From Gemmatimonadota bacterium (lineage in GTDB: Bacteria; Gemmatimonadota; Gemmatimonadetes; Gemmatimonadales; GWC2-71-9): a stretch of DNA of 64,000 bases. The translations under genes and the position numbers were made by a program. Where the stretch lies: positions 1-64,000 of the forward strand of contig JADJAK010000008.1 in the NCBI GenBank assembly GCA_016704275.1, given 5' to 3'. The notes below the pieces were generated by a model, which had not been told where the DNA came from, did not search any database, and was given only the letters and a program-made list of their open reading frames with translations. Positions 36,741 to 45,725 of the stretch are shown here, piece by piece. Positions within the stretch are counted from its first letter, which is position 1; each line of letters starts with the position of its first letter.

Positions 36741-38620
36741 CAGTGCTCCGGAGGGTAGGGAGGAAAAAGGAGTCGACGAGCCACGGCATCGGCCACGCCG
36801 GCATCCCAGGTCAGGGTGATTTCAGGTACCACCGCGGCCGTCACCGGCCGTCGCAGCAGCAACGGCGCACCGCGCGCGCCGGCGGGGAAGTTAGCGAGTC
36901 GGGCGACGGCGGCCGGATCGTGCAGTCGCGTGACGAAGGTACTCCGTCGAGTCGCCACCGGAAGGCGCGCCGCAGCCGCCCGGACCAGTCGGTACCCGAG
37001 CGCGTGGGGATCCTCGCTCATGCCGCCCCACAGCGCCATCCGCTTCTCGGCGTCGAGCAGCAGCAGGAGCGGCGTCGACGCCGCGGCGGGACGGAGCGTC
37101 TCCTCGGTGGCCCATTCGGCGAATCCCTCCGCCAACCAGGGATCGTCCTCGAGCAGGCGGACGACGGTCGACCGGTCGGTCCGTGAGACACCCTGCCCTT
37201 CGAGTCGGGTCGCGGCCGCGAGAATGTGGTGCCACTCGTGGATCACGGTTGCCACCGCCAGCAGCGGCATGATGCCCGGGTCGATCCGAACCCCGTCGGC
37301 CGTCGCGAGCAGCGTCTGCAGGCCCGGCACGCGGGACGGCGGGAGGAGGGCGATGTCGCCGCCCGCCGCCGACAAGGTGAGCGTGTCGGACCAGGTCAGG
37401 GCGGACCATGCCGTGAGCGCCTCGACGCGCCCCGCCGGCAGCCACTCACGGGCCGAGGCATTCGCCGGCTCGACCAGGGTCCGGGCCAGGCGATCGCCGT
37501 TGACGAGTGGCATCGCTGCGAAGCCACCGAGTGGCTCCGGGAGCAGCACCGGTGGGGCGAGCGTCGCACGGCCCCAGACCTTGGCCATCAACTGGGCGGG
37601 GGCGCGGGGCCCCATGGGAGTGTCGATCCACGGGTGATCGAGCAGCCATTGCACTGCCTCGCGCCACCATGGCACTGCGTCGAGGTAGCACTCGAAGAGC
37701 AGGTTGAGCTCGCGACGAGCTTCGGGGTCGCTGGCGTCAAGCGCCGCCATCGCGCGGGCCATCGTGCTGTCGTGGCGAAACCAGGCGGGCCAGGACGCCA
37801 GCGCGGCGGCGCGCATCCGGCCCACGTCGTTCACGGTGTTTGCGTCGAGCACGCCGAGGCGGCGCAATCCGCGCGCGGCCGCGTCCCGTTGGTAGCCTCC
37901 TCGACTGCGCGCCATTGCCAGCGCCTCGGCGCGCTCGTGCAGGTCGATGATCACTCCGGCGGGGCCGACGAAGAGCCGACGGAAGGTGCTGTCGGCGGCG
38001 GGGCTTGCCGCGATCGCCGCGAGGGTCCGCCGCACGCTCGCTCGCGTCGCCTCGTCGGCACCGAGTGCCATCGCGCGGGAACGGTCGGCCCGCTCACGAT
38101 CGCGCACCACCGGAAGGCCGGTCCGTCGCATCAACTCGGCATACTCTCGCTCGAGTGTCATCGAGTCCGGGAGCGCGGCGACCCACGCAGCGGGGATCAC
38201 CGTGGCGTTGGCGCCGGTGCCGACGGCGAGCTGACGCACCCGCACGCGCGGTCGCACCGGCCAGCGCGCCGTCCCGGGTCGGATCAGCTCGCCCTCCCAG
38301 GAGGCGCCGCCGCCATCGGGGTAGCGGAGGCGGCCCGACATCGCTGCACCATCGCCATCGACATCAAGCTCGGCGCGCAGACCGAGCGCGCCGACGGCGA
38401 AGGAGAGATGATTGCCGGTGCGCTGCAGCTTGGTGAGCGGGAAGAAGAGCGAGTCGTGCGATTCGAGCAGAATCCGACTGCGCGCACCATCCAGCCGCAG
38501 GTCGGCGAACTCCACGCCGGCGGCGGTGCGCAGTTGCACCGCCCAGCGCGTGGCAGGCTCCTGCGCGCCGAGCACGGTCGGCACCAGCCAGCAGGCAGCG
38601 GCCGCCGCGCGGAACGTCAC
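36740..38620 (-). CDS. Secreted HExxH protein, possible new gluzincin metallopeptidase
   Basis: This 626-residue protein has a signal peptide (MTFRAAAAACWLVPTVLGAQ). Residues 20-120 form a beta-rich domain and 140-310 a helical one. Near residue 461 is VATVIHEWHHILAAA, an HExxH zinc motif, followed 33 residues later by WLAEGFAEWATEE (Glu498), resembling the third-ligand WLxEGxAxY motif of M1/M61-like gluzincins. I do not recognise the family as a whole. It lies between an M14 peptidase and an efflux adaptor, overlapping both. Confidence 0.7.
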   Translation of the reverse strand: MTFRAAAAACWLVPTVLGAQEPATRWAVQLRTAAGVEFADLRLDGARSRILLESHDSLFFPLTKLQRTGNHLSFAVGALGLRAELDVDGDGAAMSGRLRYPDGGGASWEGELIRPGTARWPVRPRVRVRQLAVGTGANATVIPAAWVAALPDSMTLEREYAELMRRTGLPVVRDRERADRSRAMALGADEATRASVRRTLAAIAASPAADSTFRRLFVGPAGVIIDLHERAEALAMARSRGGYQRDAAARGLRRLGVLDANTVNDVGRMRAAALASWPAWFRHDSTMARAMAALDASDPEARRELNLLFECYLDAVPWWREAVQWLLDHPWIDTPMGPRAPAQLMAKVWGRATLAPPVLLPEPLGGFAAMPLVNGDRLARTLVEPANASAREWLPAGRVEALTAWSALTWSDTLTLSAAGGDIALLPPSRVPGLQTLLATADGVRIDPGIMPLLAVATVIHEWHHILAAATRLEGQGVSRTDRSTVVRLLEDDPWLAEGFAEWATEETLRPAAASTPLLLLLDAEKRMALWGGMSEDPHALGYRLVRAAAARLPVATRRSTFVTRLHDPAAVARLANFPAGARGAPLLLRRPVTAAVVPEITLTWDAGVADAVARRLLFPPYPPEH

Positions 38621-39693
38621 CCTTCGCGCGCGCCCTTCGGCCGCCGCTCGACGGTGGTGGCCTTGACGGTCACCCCTTCGACCAGCCGCTCGAGCCCGCC
38701 CACCACGACGCGGTCCCCGACCTCGATGCCGCGTCGGATCTCGACGAAGCCGGGGGAACGCACGCCGAGTTCGACCTCGCGCCGCGTGACCGTGCTGTCC
38801 TGTTGCACCCAGATGTAGGTGGCCCCGGCCGTCGGTACGATCGATTCCTCGGGGACTACCACGGCGTTGGCGCGCATCGCAGTCGCCAGCCGTGCCTCGA
38901 GGAACATCCCCGGCTGCAGCGTGCCGCCGCTATTCGCGGTGATCGCCTTCACGGTGATGGTGCGCCCCGGCAGCGTGACGACCGGATCGACGAAATCGAC
39001 GCGCGCGGTGAATGTCTTGCCCGGCAACGACGCCACCTGGAAGGTGACCTCCTGCCCCATCTTCAACTCGGCGGCGTAGCGCTCCGGCACGGCAAAGTTG
39101 ATCCGCGCCGGCGAGACGGTCTGCAGCGTGAGCAGCCGCGATTGGCTGTTGACGAAGTCGCCCATCGAGACCAGCCGCTGCCCGACCACGCCGGCGAACG
39201 GAGCACGTACCACCGTCCGCTCGAGGCGCAGCGCCAGCAGGTCGAGCGATGCCGTGGCCGCGCGCGACGACGCCTCGGCGCGCTCCAGGTCGGCCGGCGC
39301 CGCCGCCTTCTCCGCCAGGAGCAACCGGGTCCGCTCGAGCGCCTGCCTCGCGAGATCGCGATCGGCGGTGGCACGGGCCACCTGCGCCTTGAGCTCGGCA
39401 TCGTCGATCTTGAGGAGCGGCGTGCCGACGCCAACGGTGGCGCCCTCGCGGGCGAGGATGTCGACCACTCGGCCTTCGATATCGGGACGGAGCTCGATGC
39501 GCTGCATCGCCTCGACCTGGCCGGTGGCGATGATCGCATCGATCACCGTGTCGGTGAAGGCGGCACTCACCTCGACCGGCAGCACCTGCGCGCCACCCCG
39601 GCCACCGCCGCCGCCCTTGGCGTCCTTCGGGTCGGCGCCGCCGCACGCGACGAGGAGCAGCAGGGCATATCCAATCAGGGGACGACGGCTCAC
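38617..39693 (-). CDS. RND efflux periplasmic adaptor lipoprotein
   Basis: This 358-residue protein has a lipobox (LLLLVACGG) and the HlyD/AcrA layout. A barrel-sandwich half-motif (IELRPDIEGRVVDILAREG) is followed by a long helical hairpin (about 100-160), the second half-motif VVRAPFAGVVGQRLVSMGD, then beta-barrel and membrane-proximal domains. It links the inner-membrane pump to the TolC-like channel. It overlaps the TolC gene and the HExxH gene by 4 bases each. Confidence 0.9.
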   Translation of the reverse strand: MSRRPLIGYALLLLVACGGADPKDAKGGGGGRGGAQVLPVEVSAAFTDTVIDAIIATGQVEAMQRIELRPDIEGRVVDILAREGATVGVGTPLLKIDDAELKAQVARATADRDLARQALERTRLLLAEKAAAPADLERAEASSRAATASLDLLALRLERTVVRAPFAGVVGQRLVSMGDFVNSQSRLLTLQTVSPARINFAVPERYAAELKMGQEVTFQVASLPGKTFTARVDFVDPVVTLPGRTITVKAITANSGGTLQPGMFLEARLATAMRANAVVVPEESIVPTAGATYIWVQQDSTVTRREVELGVRSPGFVEIRRGIEVGDRVVVGGLERLVEGVTVKATTVERRPKGAREG

Positions 39694-40983
39694 GGGGTGC
39701 TCCGTTCAGAATCTGGGGTCAATCGTTGCCCGAGGATCACCTCGAGCGAGGCGCGCGCCAGGCGGACCGCGTAACGCGCCTGGACCAGGTCGGCCTGCGC
39801 CTGCACCAGCTGCGCCTGCGCGTCGAGCAGTTCGAGCACCGTGGCGGCACCGGCGCGATAGCGGGCGTTCTGCACCCGGAGAATTTCGGCGGCGACCCCG
39901 ACCCCGGCGTGGGCCAGGTCGAGCGCCCGCCGCGAGACGTCGTAGCCGGTGTAGGCCTCGGTCACGTCGCGCCGCGCCGAGCGCTCGAGGTCCTCGCGGA
40001 TGGCGCGGGCCACGGTGCGGTTGGTCTTGAGCCGCTGGATGGCGAGCTCGCGCTGGCCGCCATCCCAGATCGGCAACGCGATCGAGAAGCCGATGCTGCG
40101 CCGATTGGTCAGGGTCGGGAAGAACTTGTCGTCGAACTTGCCGAGCGACGCCGTCAGCGTGACCGACGGCAGATAACTCGCCTGCCGCACGCGGATCTGC
40201 GCCTCGCTCGACTTCTCGGCCGAGCGCGCCTCGCGCCACGCCGGCCCCTGTTCCACCGCCCGAGTCACCGCTTCGTCGAGCGTGATGGAGAGCGCGGCGG
40301 GGGTGGTGGAATCGATCGGCGCCGCATCGACCGGCACCGCCCGGCCGATTCGCCGCCCCAGCTGCAGCCGCGCCACGGTCAGCGCCGCCTCACGCCGCAA
40401 CACCTCGGCCTCCGCGCGCTGCTGTTCCAGCAGCACCTGCAGCGAATCCGACGGCACCGTCGCGCCGCTCGTCACGCGGGCGCGCGCGGTGCCGAACTGT
40501 TCGGCCGCGCGAGTGGCCCGGTCGCGCGCCACATCGAGCAGTTCACGCGCGCCGAGGACGTCGTAGTAGTCACGCTCCACGTTGAGCGCCGTCTCGTAGC
40601 GTTGCGCGAGCTCGCCGGCCCGCGCCGTCTCGAGGTCGGCACTCGCCTGCCGTGCCCCGAAGAGCTTGCGCCCGCCGGTGAACAGCTCAGTACCGCGCGT
40701 CAATCGAGGCGCGGCCCGTGGCGTTCGCCGCGCGGCCGGTGCCGATGTTGAACTGCTGCGTCGAGAGCTCGGAGTAGTCGGCCGTGGCGTTGATCGTCGG
40801 CAGCACGAACACCAGCAGCGCCGCCTTTCGCGCCCACTCGGCGTTGTCGACCAGTCCGGCCGACTGCACCCACAGCGGATCGAGACGCACCGCTTCCCGC
40901 AGCGCGTCGCGCAGCGTGACCACTGGCAGGGTGTCGACCGGCGCCATCGTCAGCGTGGCGAGCAGATGGAGGGCGGCGATCAT
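39690..40983 (-). CDS. TolC-family outer-membrane channel, one frameshift
   Basis: The 5' frame (ATG 40983) gives a short hydrophobic start, then VVTLRDALREAVRLDPLWVQ and RASIDARY. An extra T at about 40689 creates a stop; removing it restores DARYELFTGGRKLFGARQAS and the rest of a normal TolC protein. Two OEP repeats are visible (NVERDYYDVLGARELLDVAR, TEAYTGYDVSRRALDLAHAG), ending RLARASLEVILGQRL. It is the outer channel for the neighbouring RND pump. The lesion is one base and may be a sequencing error. Confidence 0.8.
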
Positions 40984-43900
40984 GGAGCCTCCACCGTCGC
41001 GAACTCGGCCGTCGCTTCCCGAATGGCGCGTCGACGCGCCAGCCCCCGCTCGGCCAGCATCCAGACGACCGGCACCACGAAGAGCGTCAGCACGGTGGAG
41101 AAGGCGATCCCGCCGACGATGGCGTAGCCGAGCGGACGGCGCGCGGTGGCACCGGCGCCGGAGCCGAGCGCGATCGGGATCGCGCCCATGATCGTCGCCA
41201 CCGAGGTCATCAGGATCGGCCGCAACCGGATCCGTCCCGCCTCGAGCATCGCGTCCACGACCTCCATCCCCTTGGCGCGGAGCTGGTTGGCGTAGTCCAC
41301 CAGCAGGATCGAGTTCTTGGTTACCAACCCGACCAGCAGGATCATCCCGATCTGCGAGTAGAGGTTGATGGTGGCCCCGGCCAGCTTGAGCGTGAAGATC
41401 GCGCCGATCACCGCCAGCGGCACCGCCATGAGCACGGTGAACGGATGCACCACCGACTCGAACTGCGAGGCCAGCACCATGAACACCACCAGGATCGCGA
41501 GGCCGAAGGCGAGCAGCAGCTCGTTGCCGCTCTCGCTCAGCTCCCGGGCGTCACCGCCGAGGGCAATCGTGGTGTTGGCCGGGAGCTGCGCCGTGGCGAT
41601 CGCGGTGAGCGAATCGATCGCGTCGCCGAGGGCGAGGCTCGGCGCCAGCGAGGCGGGAGAGAGTGAAGGCGCGCACCCGCTCGTAGTGGGCGATCCCGCG
41701 CGGTCCGGTGGTCTCGGTGATCGACGCCAGCGCATCCACGCGCACCAGCTGCCCGTTGCGCCCGCGCACGAAGAGCTGGTCCATGTCCTGCGGCGTGGCG
41801 CGGTGGGCGGCATCAAGCTGCAGGAAGACGTCATAGATGCGCGAGTCGCGCGTGAAGGTCGAGACGCGGGTGCCGCCGGAGCATCGACTGCAGCGTCGTG
41901 GCGACATCGCCGATCGGCACGCCGAGGTCGTCGGCGCGGTCGCGATCGTAGGCGATGGTCAGTTCCGGCTTGTTGTTCTTCAGGTCGGTATCGACGTTGA
42001 CCAGGCCGGGAATCTTGCGCGCCGCCGCGATCAGTCGCTCGTTGGCGACCAGCAACGAGTCATAGTCGGGGTGGCGCACGATGAACTGCACCGGCGACCC
42101 GAATCCGCCGATCGCCGACGGGTTGGAGGCGAAGATCTGCACGCCGGCGATCGCCGCGAACTTCGGCCGCAGCTCGGCGATGATATCCTCGATGTTGCGC
42201 TCGCGGTCCTCCCAGTACCTGAGCCGCGCAACGACGAAACCGCCATTGGGCGAGCCGCCACGACCGATCACTGAGAAGACGGAGTTGACCTCCGGCACCT
42301 TGGCGAGGATCGCCTCGACCTGCTTCTGGTAGCCGTCGGTGTACTGCAGCGTCGCGCCTTCGGGGCCGACGATGTTGATGTTGATCACGCCACGGTCGTC
42401 GGCCGGGATGAACTCGCGCTTGAGCGTCTGGAACACCAGCGCCGCGCCGACCACCAGCGCCAACATCCCGACCACCACCGTGAGCGGGTGGCGCAAGGCG
42501 CGGCCGAGGACCCGTGCATAGCCGGCCGCGAGGCCGTCGAAACCGCGCTCCAGCAGCTGGTACATCCGACCGTGGCTGGGCGGCACCTTGAGCAGCTTGG
42601 CGCAGAGCATCGGCGTCAGCGTCAGCGCGACGAAGCCGGAGATGAAGACCGAGCCGGCCACCGCGATGCCGAATTCGTTGAAGAGCTTGCCGGTATTGCC
42701 CTTGAGGAAGGCGAGCGGGACGAAGACCGCCATGAGCGAGGCCGTCGTCGCCACGACGGCGAAGCCGATCTCGCGGGTGCCGTCGCGTGCGGCCTGCTCG
42801 GGCGACTTGCCAAGCTCTTCCTGGTGGCGATAGGCGTTCTCGAGCACGATGATCGCGTCGTCGACGACGATGCCGATCGCGATCGTCAGCGCCAACAGCG
42901 TGAAGTTGTTGATCGAGAATCCGAGCGCCGACATCACCGCGAAGGTCGCGATGATCGAGGCCGGAATGGCGAAGGCGGGGATGATCGTCGCCCGCAGGTT
43001 GCGCAGGAAGAGGAAGATGATGACCACGACCAGCAGCGCCGCCTCGATCAGCGTGCGCTGGGCGTCGCGGATCGAGCGTTCGACGAAGACCGACTGGTCG
43101 AATGCCTGCACCAGCTTCACGCCGGGCGGCAGTGCGGCCTGATCGAGGGCAGCGCCGCCTGGATCGCCTTGGAGACCTCGATGACATTGGCCTTCGACTG
43201 GCGGATCACGCCGAGGCCGATGCCGGGCATCTGATCGAAGCGGAGGGCGGAGCGGTCGTTTGCCGGGCCGAGCTCGACCCGGCCGACGTCGCGCAACCTG
43301 AGTGAGGACGCCGCCCTGGCTGGAGACCACGAGGTCGGCAAATTCATTCGGCGTGCGCAACTCGCCCAGCGAGCGCACCGTGAACTCGCGCTGCGACGAC
43401 TCGATCCGGCCCGCCGGCACCTCGACGTTGCGGGCGCGGATCGCCGCCGCGACATCCTGCACCGTGAGCGACCGCGCCGTGAGCGCGTTCTGGTCCAGCC
43501 AGATCTTCATCGCGTAGCGCCGCTCGCCCTGGATCTGCGCGCGCGCCACGCCCGGAATCGTCTGCAGGCGCTGCTTGACGATCCGGTCGGCGACGTCGTT
43601 GAGCTGGAGGAGGTCGAGCGTGGTCGACGTGAGCGCCAGATAGTAGAACGGGCGCGCGTCGGCATCCTGCTTGGCGACCACCGGCTCGTCCACGTCCTCG
43701 GGGAGTCGGCCGCGCACCCGACTCACCAGGTCGCGGACGTCCTGCGCCGCCGATTCAACATCCCGCGAGGCCGAACTCCAGCCGGACACTGCTGCGCTGC
43801 TCGTTGCTCGACGAGGTCAGCGTCCGGATCCCCTCGGCAGTGCTCAGCTCCTCCTCGAGCACGTCCGTCACCGACGACTCCATCACCCGCGGATTGGCAC

Positions 43901-44057
43901 CCCGCAGCGAGGTCTCGACCGAGACAATCGGCGGATCGATGTCGGGGAGTTCACGCACCGGCAGGCGCAGGTAGCCGAGCACGCCGAAGAGCACGAGGGC
44001 GAGGGAGCCCATCGTGGCCAGTACGGGTCGGGAGATCGATACGTCCGAAATCTTCAT
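40980..44057 (-). pseudogene. RND efflux permease (AcrB type), at least five frameshifts
   Basis: The gene begins MKISDVSISRPVLATMGSLA and carries all landmarks of an HAE1-type RND pump: LRLPVRELPDIDPPIVSV, IAIGIVVDDAIIVLENAYRH, VFVPLAFLKGNTGKLFNEFG, LTLTPMLCAKLL, MILLVGLVTKNSILLVDYAN and LRPILMTSVATIMGAIP. The reading frame changes near 43780, 43310, 43140, 41880 and 41650. Between breaks the protein is highly conserved with no other stops. This pattern fits assembly indels better than old decay. It exports drugs or lipophiles from the inner membrane and periplasm with its adaptor and TolC. Confidence 0.85.
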
Positions 44058-44149
44058 CGCGATGCTCTATCTTGACGGGGTCGGTGGGCGCGGTGCCCGC
44101 CGAGACTACGGATTGCAGGACCCCGAGGTTCAACCCGCAGGAGTTCGTG

Positions 44150-44524
44150 ATGGGCGCCAAGCTTACCGCACGTCAGCAAGCCCAACTGGCCTGGCTCGAA
44201 TCGCTCCCCCCGAAGATCGAGAAGGCCACTCGGATCATCGAGATGATCAGCACCATGCAGGCCGACGAAAGCCAGGTGCGCGGCCTCGGCCGGATGTGCG
44301 ACGAGCTCAAGGCCCAGGCCGGTTCCCTGAACCTGACCCCGATCGGCGACGGCTTCGGTTACATGGGGATGATGCTGCGCCGCGCGGGGGGGCTGCAGGT
44401 CAAGGTGCGCGGGCTGCGGGAGCTGCTCGCCGGCGTGAAGATCAACCTGGAAGGCGCCATCCGCACCGCGGCCACGCCAGAGCGTGACGCCAAGGAGGAG
44501 GGCGATCCGCCGGTCAGTCCTTGA
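44150..44524 (+). CDS. Small helical protein, unknown function
   Basis: ATG 44150 lies 7 bases after GGAG. The 124-residue product begins MGAKLTARQQAQLAWLESLP and has ATRIIEMISTMQADESQVRG and GYMGMMLRRAGGLQVKVRGL, mostly amphipathic helices. No signal peptide or membrane helix. No family recognised. Convergent with a tiny membrane protein, overlapping it by 11 bases. Confidence 0.65.
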   Translation: MGAKLTARQQAQLAWLESLPPKIEKATRIIEMISTMQADESQVRGLGRMCDELKAQAGSLNLTPIGDGFGYMGMMLRRAGGLQVKVRGLRELLAGVKINLEGAIRTAATPERDAKEEGDPPVSP

Positions 44525-44666
44525 GGACCTTGTCCAGAATCGGGCCGGCCGTGAAGGCGAACATCGACGTGATGACGAGACCGAGCATGACGGTCACGTA
44601 GGTCAGCGCGCTGATCAACACCCCGGCGCCGAGCCCGGCCAGGACCATTCCGACATAATAGAGCAC
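44514..44666 (-). CDS. Tiny two-helix membrane protein
   Basis: An AAGGAG ribosome site 7 bases upstream of GTG 44666 defines a 50-residue protein with two hydrophobic helices (YYVGMVLAGLGAGVLISALT and VMLGLVITSMFAFTAG) and a short charged tail. The longer open frame upstream lacks a ribosome site. Function unknown; membrane miniproteins of this kind often modulate larger complexes. Confidence 0.55.
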   Translation of the reverse strand: MLYYVGMVLAGLGAGVLISALTYVTVMLGLVITSMFAFTAGPILDKVLKD

Positions 44667-44869
44667 GAAGTTTCTCCTTGAAACGTTCCGGCGGGCGACG
44701 ACACCCACGCCTGATCCGACGCCAAGAATAGCAGGACCCACGCGGCCTCGGCAACGCGGCGAATCCCGACCGCGCCGCCATCTGGTTCCCGCACCCCGCG
44801 ACCCATAACTTCGATTCAGCGCACCGCTGGGAGGACACCCCCAACTCCTCCTCTTCTCTTGGAGGCGCT

Positions 44870-45565
44870 ATGTGGACCAGGACTCGACTTCTCGCGCTCG
44901 CCGTCGTCGGCGGGTTGTTTGTCGCGTGCGGCAAGGACAGCCCCACCGGCTCGGAACCGATCGGCGGCGACACCGATCTCGCCATCAGCGCCGTCGGCAA
45001 CGCCATCCCGACCGGCTCGATCAACCTGAACGGGACCTATTACAACGTCGGCAGTTCGCTGACCGTCACCGCCAACAACAACGGCCTGACCACGCTCCAC
45101 CTGACCGCTGACCTCTCCAACGCCCCGGCGTTGCAGACCAAGGTCAATGCCATGGCCGGCTCGCTGGCCGGCGTCGGGGGCTGGGTCGCCGGCTTCCTCT
45201 CGGGCGGCGCGATCAGCACCGACATCAAGCTCCGGATCACCTCGGAGGGGATCCAGGACTTCTTCAACGCCGACAAGAAACAGCAAACGCTGGTGCGCTA
45301 CGACGCGAAGGTGGGCGACACGTATCGCACCACCCTCAGCGACGGGAGCACCATCACCCGGACCGTGACAAAGGTGTCGACGACGGATGACTTCGCCTAC
45401 GGCCTGTTCATGATCAAGACGATCAAGGTGGAGCAGGATTCCCACCTCGCCGGCGTGCGCAAGTTTGTCTACCACGCCAATCACCGCTTTGGCCTGGTCT
45501 GGGTCGAGGCGCAGATGGAGGATGGGACGTCGATCAGCTACTTCCTGTATCCGAACAACTATTGA
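44870..45565 (+). CDS. Lipoprotein, unknown function
   Basis: This 231-residue lipoprotein has lipobox LFVACGKD after a short signal and a GGAGG site upstream of the ATG. The mature part is beta-rich: NLNGTYYNVGSSLTVTANNN, DIKLRITSEGIQDFF, TLVRYDAKVGDTYRTTLSDG, KFVYHANHRFGLVWVEAQME. The regular strands suggest a lipocalin-like or sandwich fold. No family recognised. Confidence 0.75.
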   Translation: MWTRTRLLALAVVGGLFVACGKDSPTGSEPIGGDTDLAISAVGNAIPTGSINLNGTYYNVGSSLTVTANNNGLTTLHLTADLSNAPALQTKVNAMAGSLAGVGGWVAGFLSGGAISTDIKLRITSEGIQDFFNADKKQQTLVRYDAKVGDTYRTTLSDGSTITRTVTKVSTTDDFAYGLFMIKTIKVEQDSHLAGVRKFVYHANHRFGLVWVEAQMEDGTSISYFLYPNNY

Positions 45566-45596
45566 GCGGTGAGGAGTGAGGGGGTGGCAACACGTT

Positions 45597-45709
45597 GTCA
45601 TCCTGAGCGAAGCCCGCGAAGCGGGCGAAGTCGAAGGACCTCTTCCCGGTGCGCTGGGATAGAGGTCCTTCGACTGCGCAGCCGTTCCGGCTGCTTCGCT
45701 CAGGATGAC
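45597..45709. repeat. Paired GTCATCC hairpin element
   Basis: The left half has stem GCCCGC-GAA-GCGGGC; the right half has GCAGCCG-GAA-CGGCTGC on the opposite strand. It lies between convergent genes, 17 bases before the stop of the M28 peptidase gene. Confidence 0.9.
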
Positions 45710-45725
45710 AAGCCTTGTGCTACGC

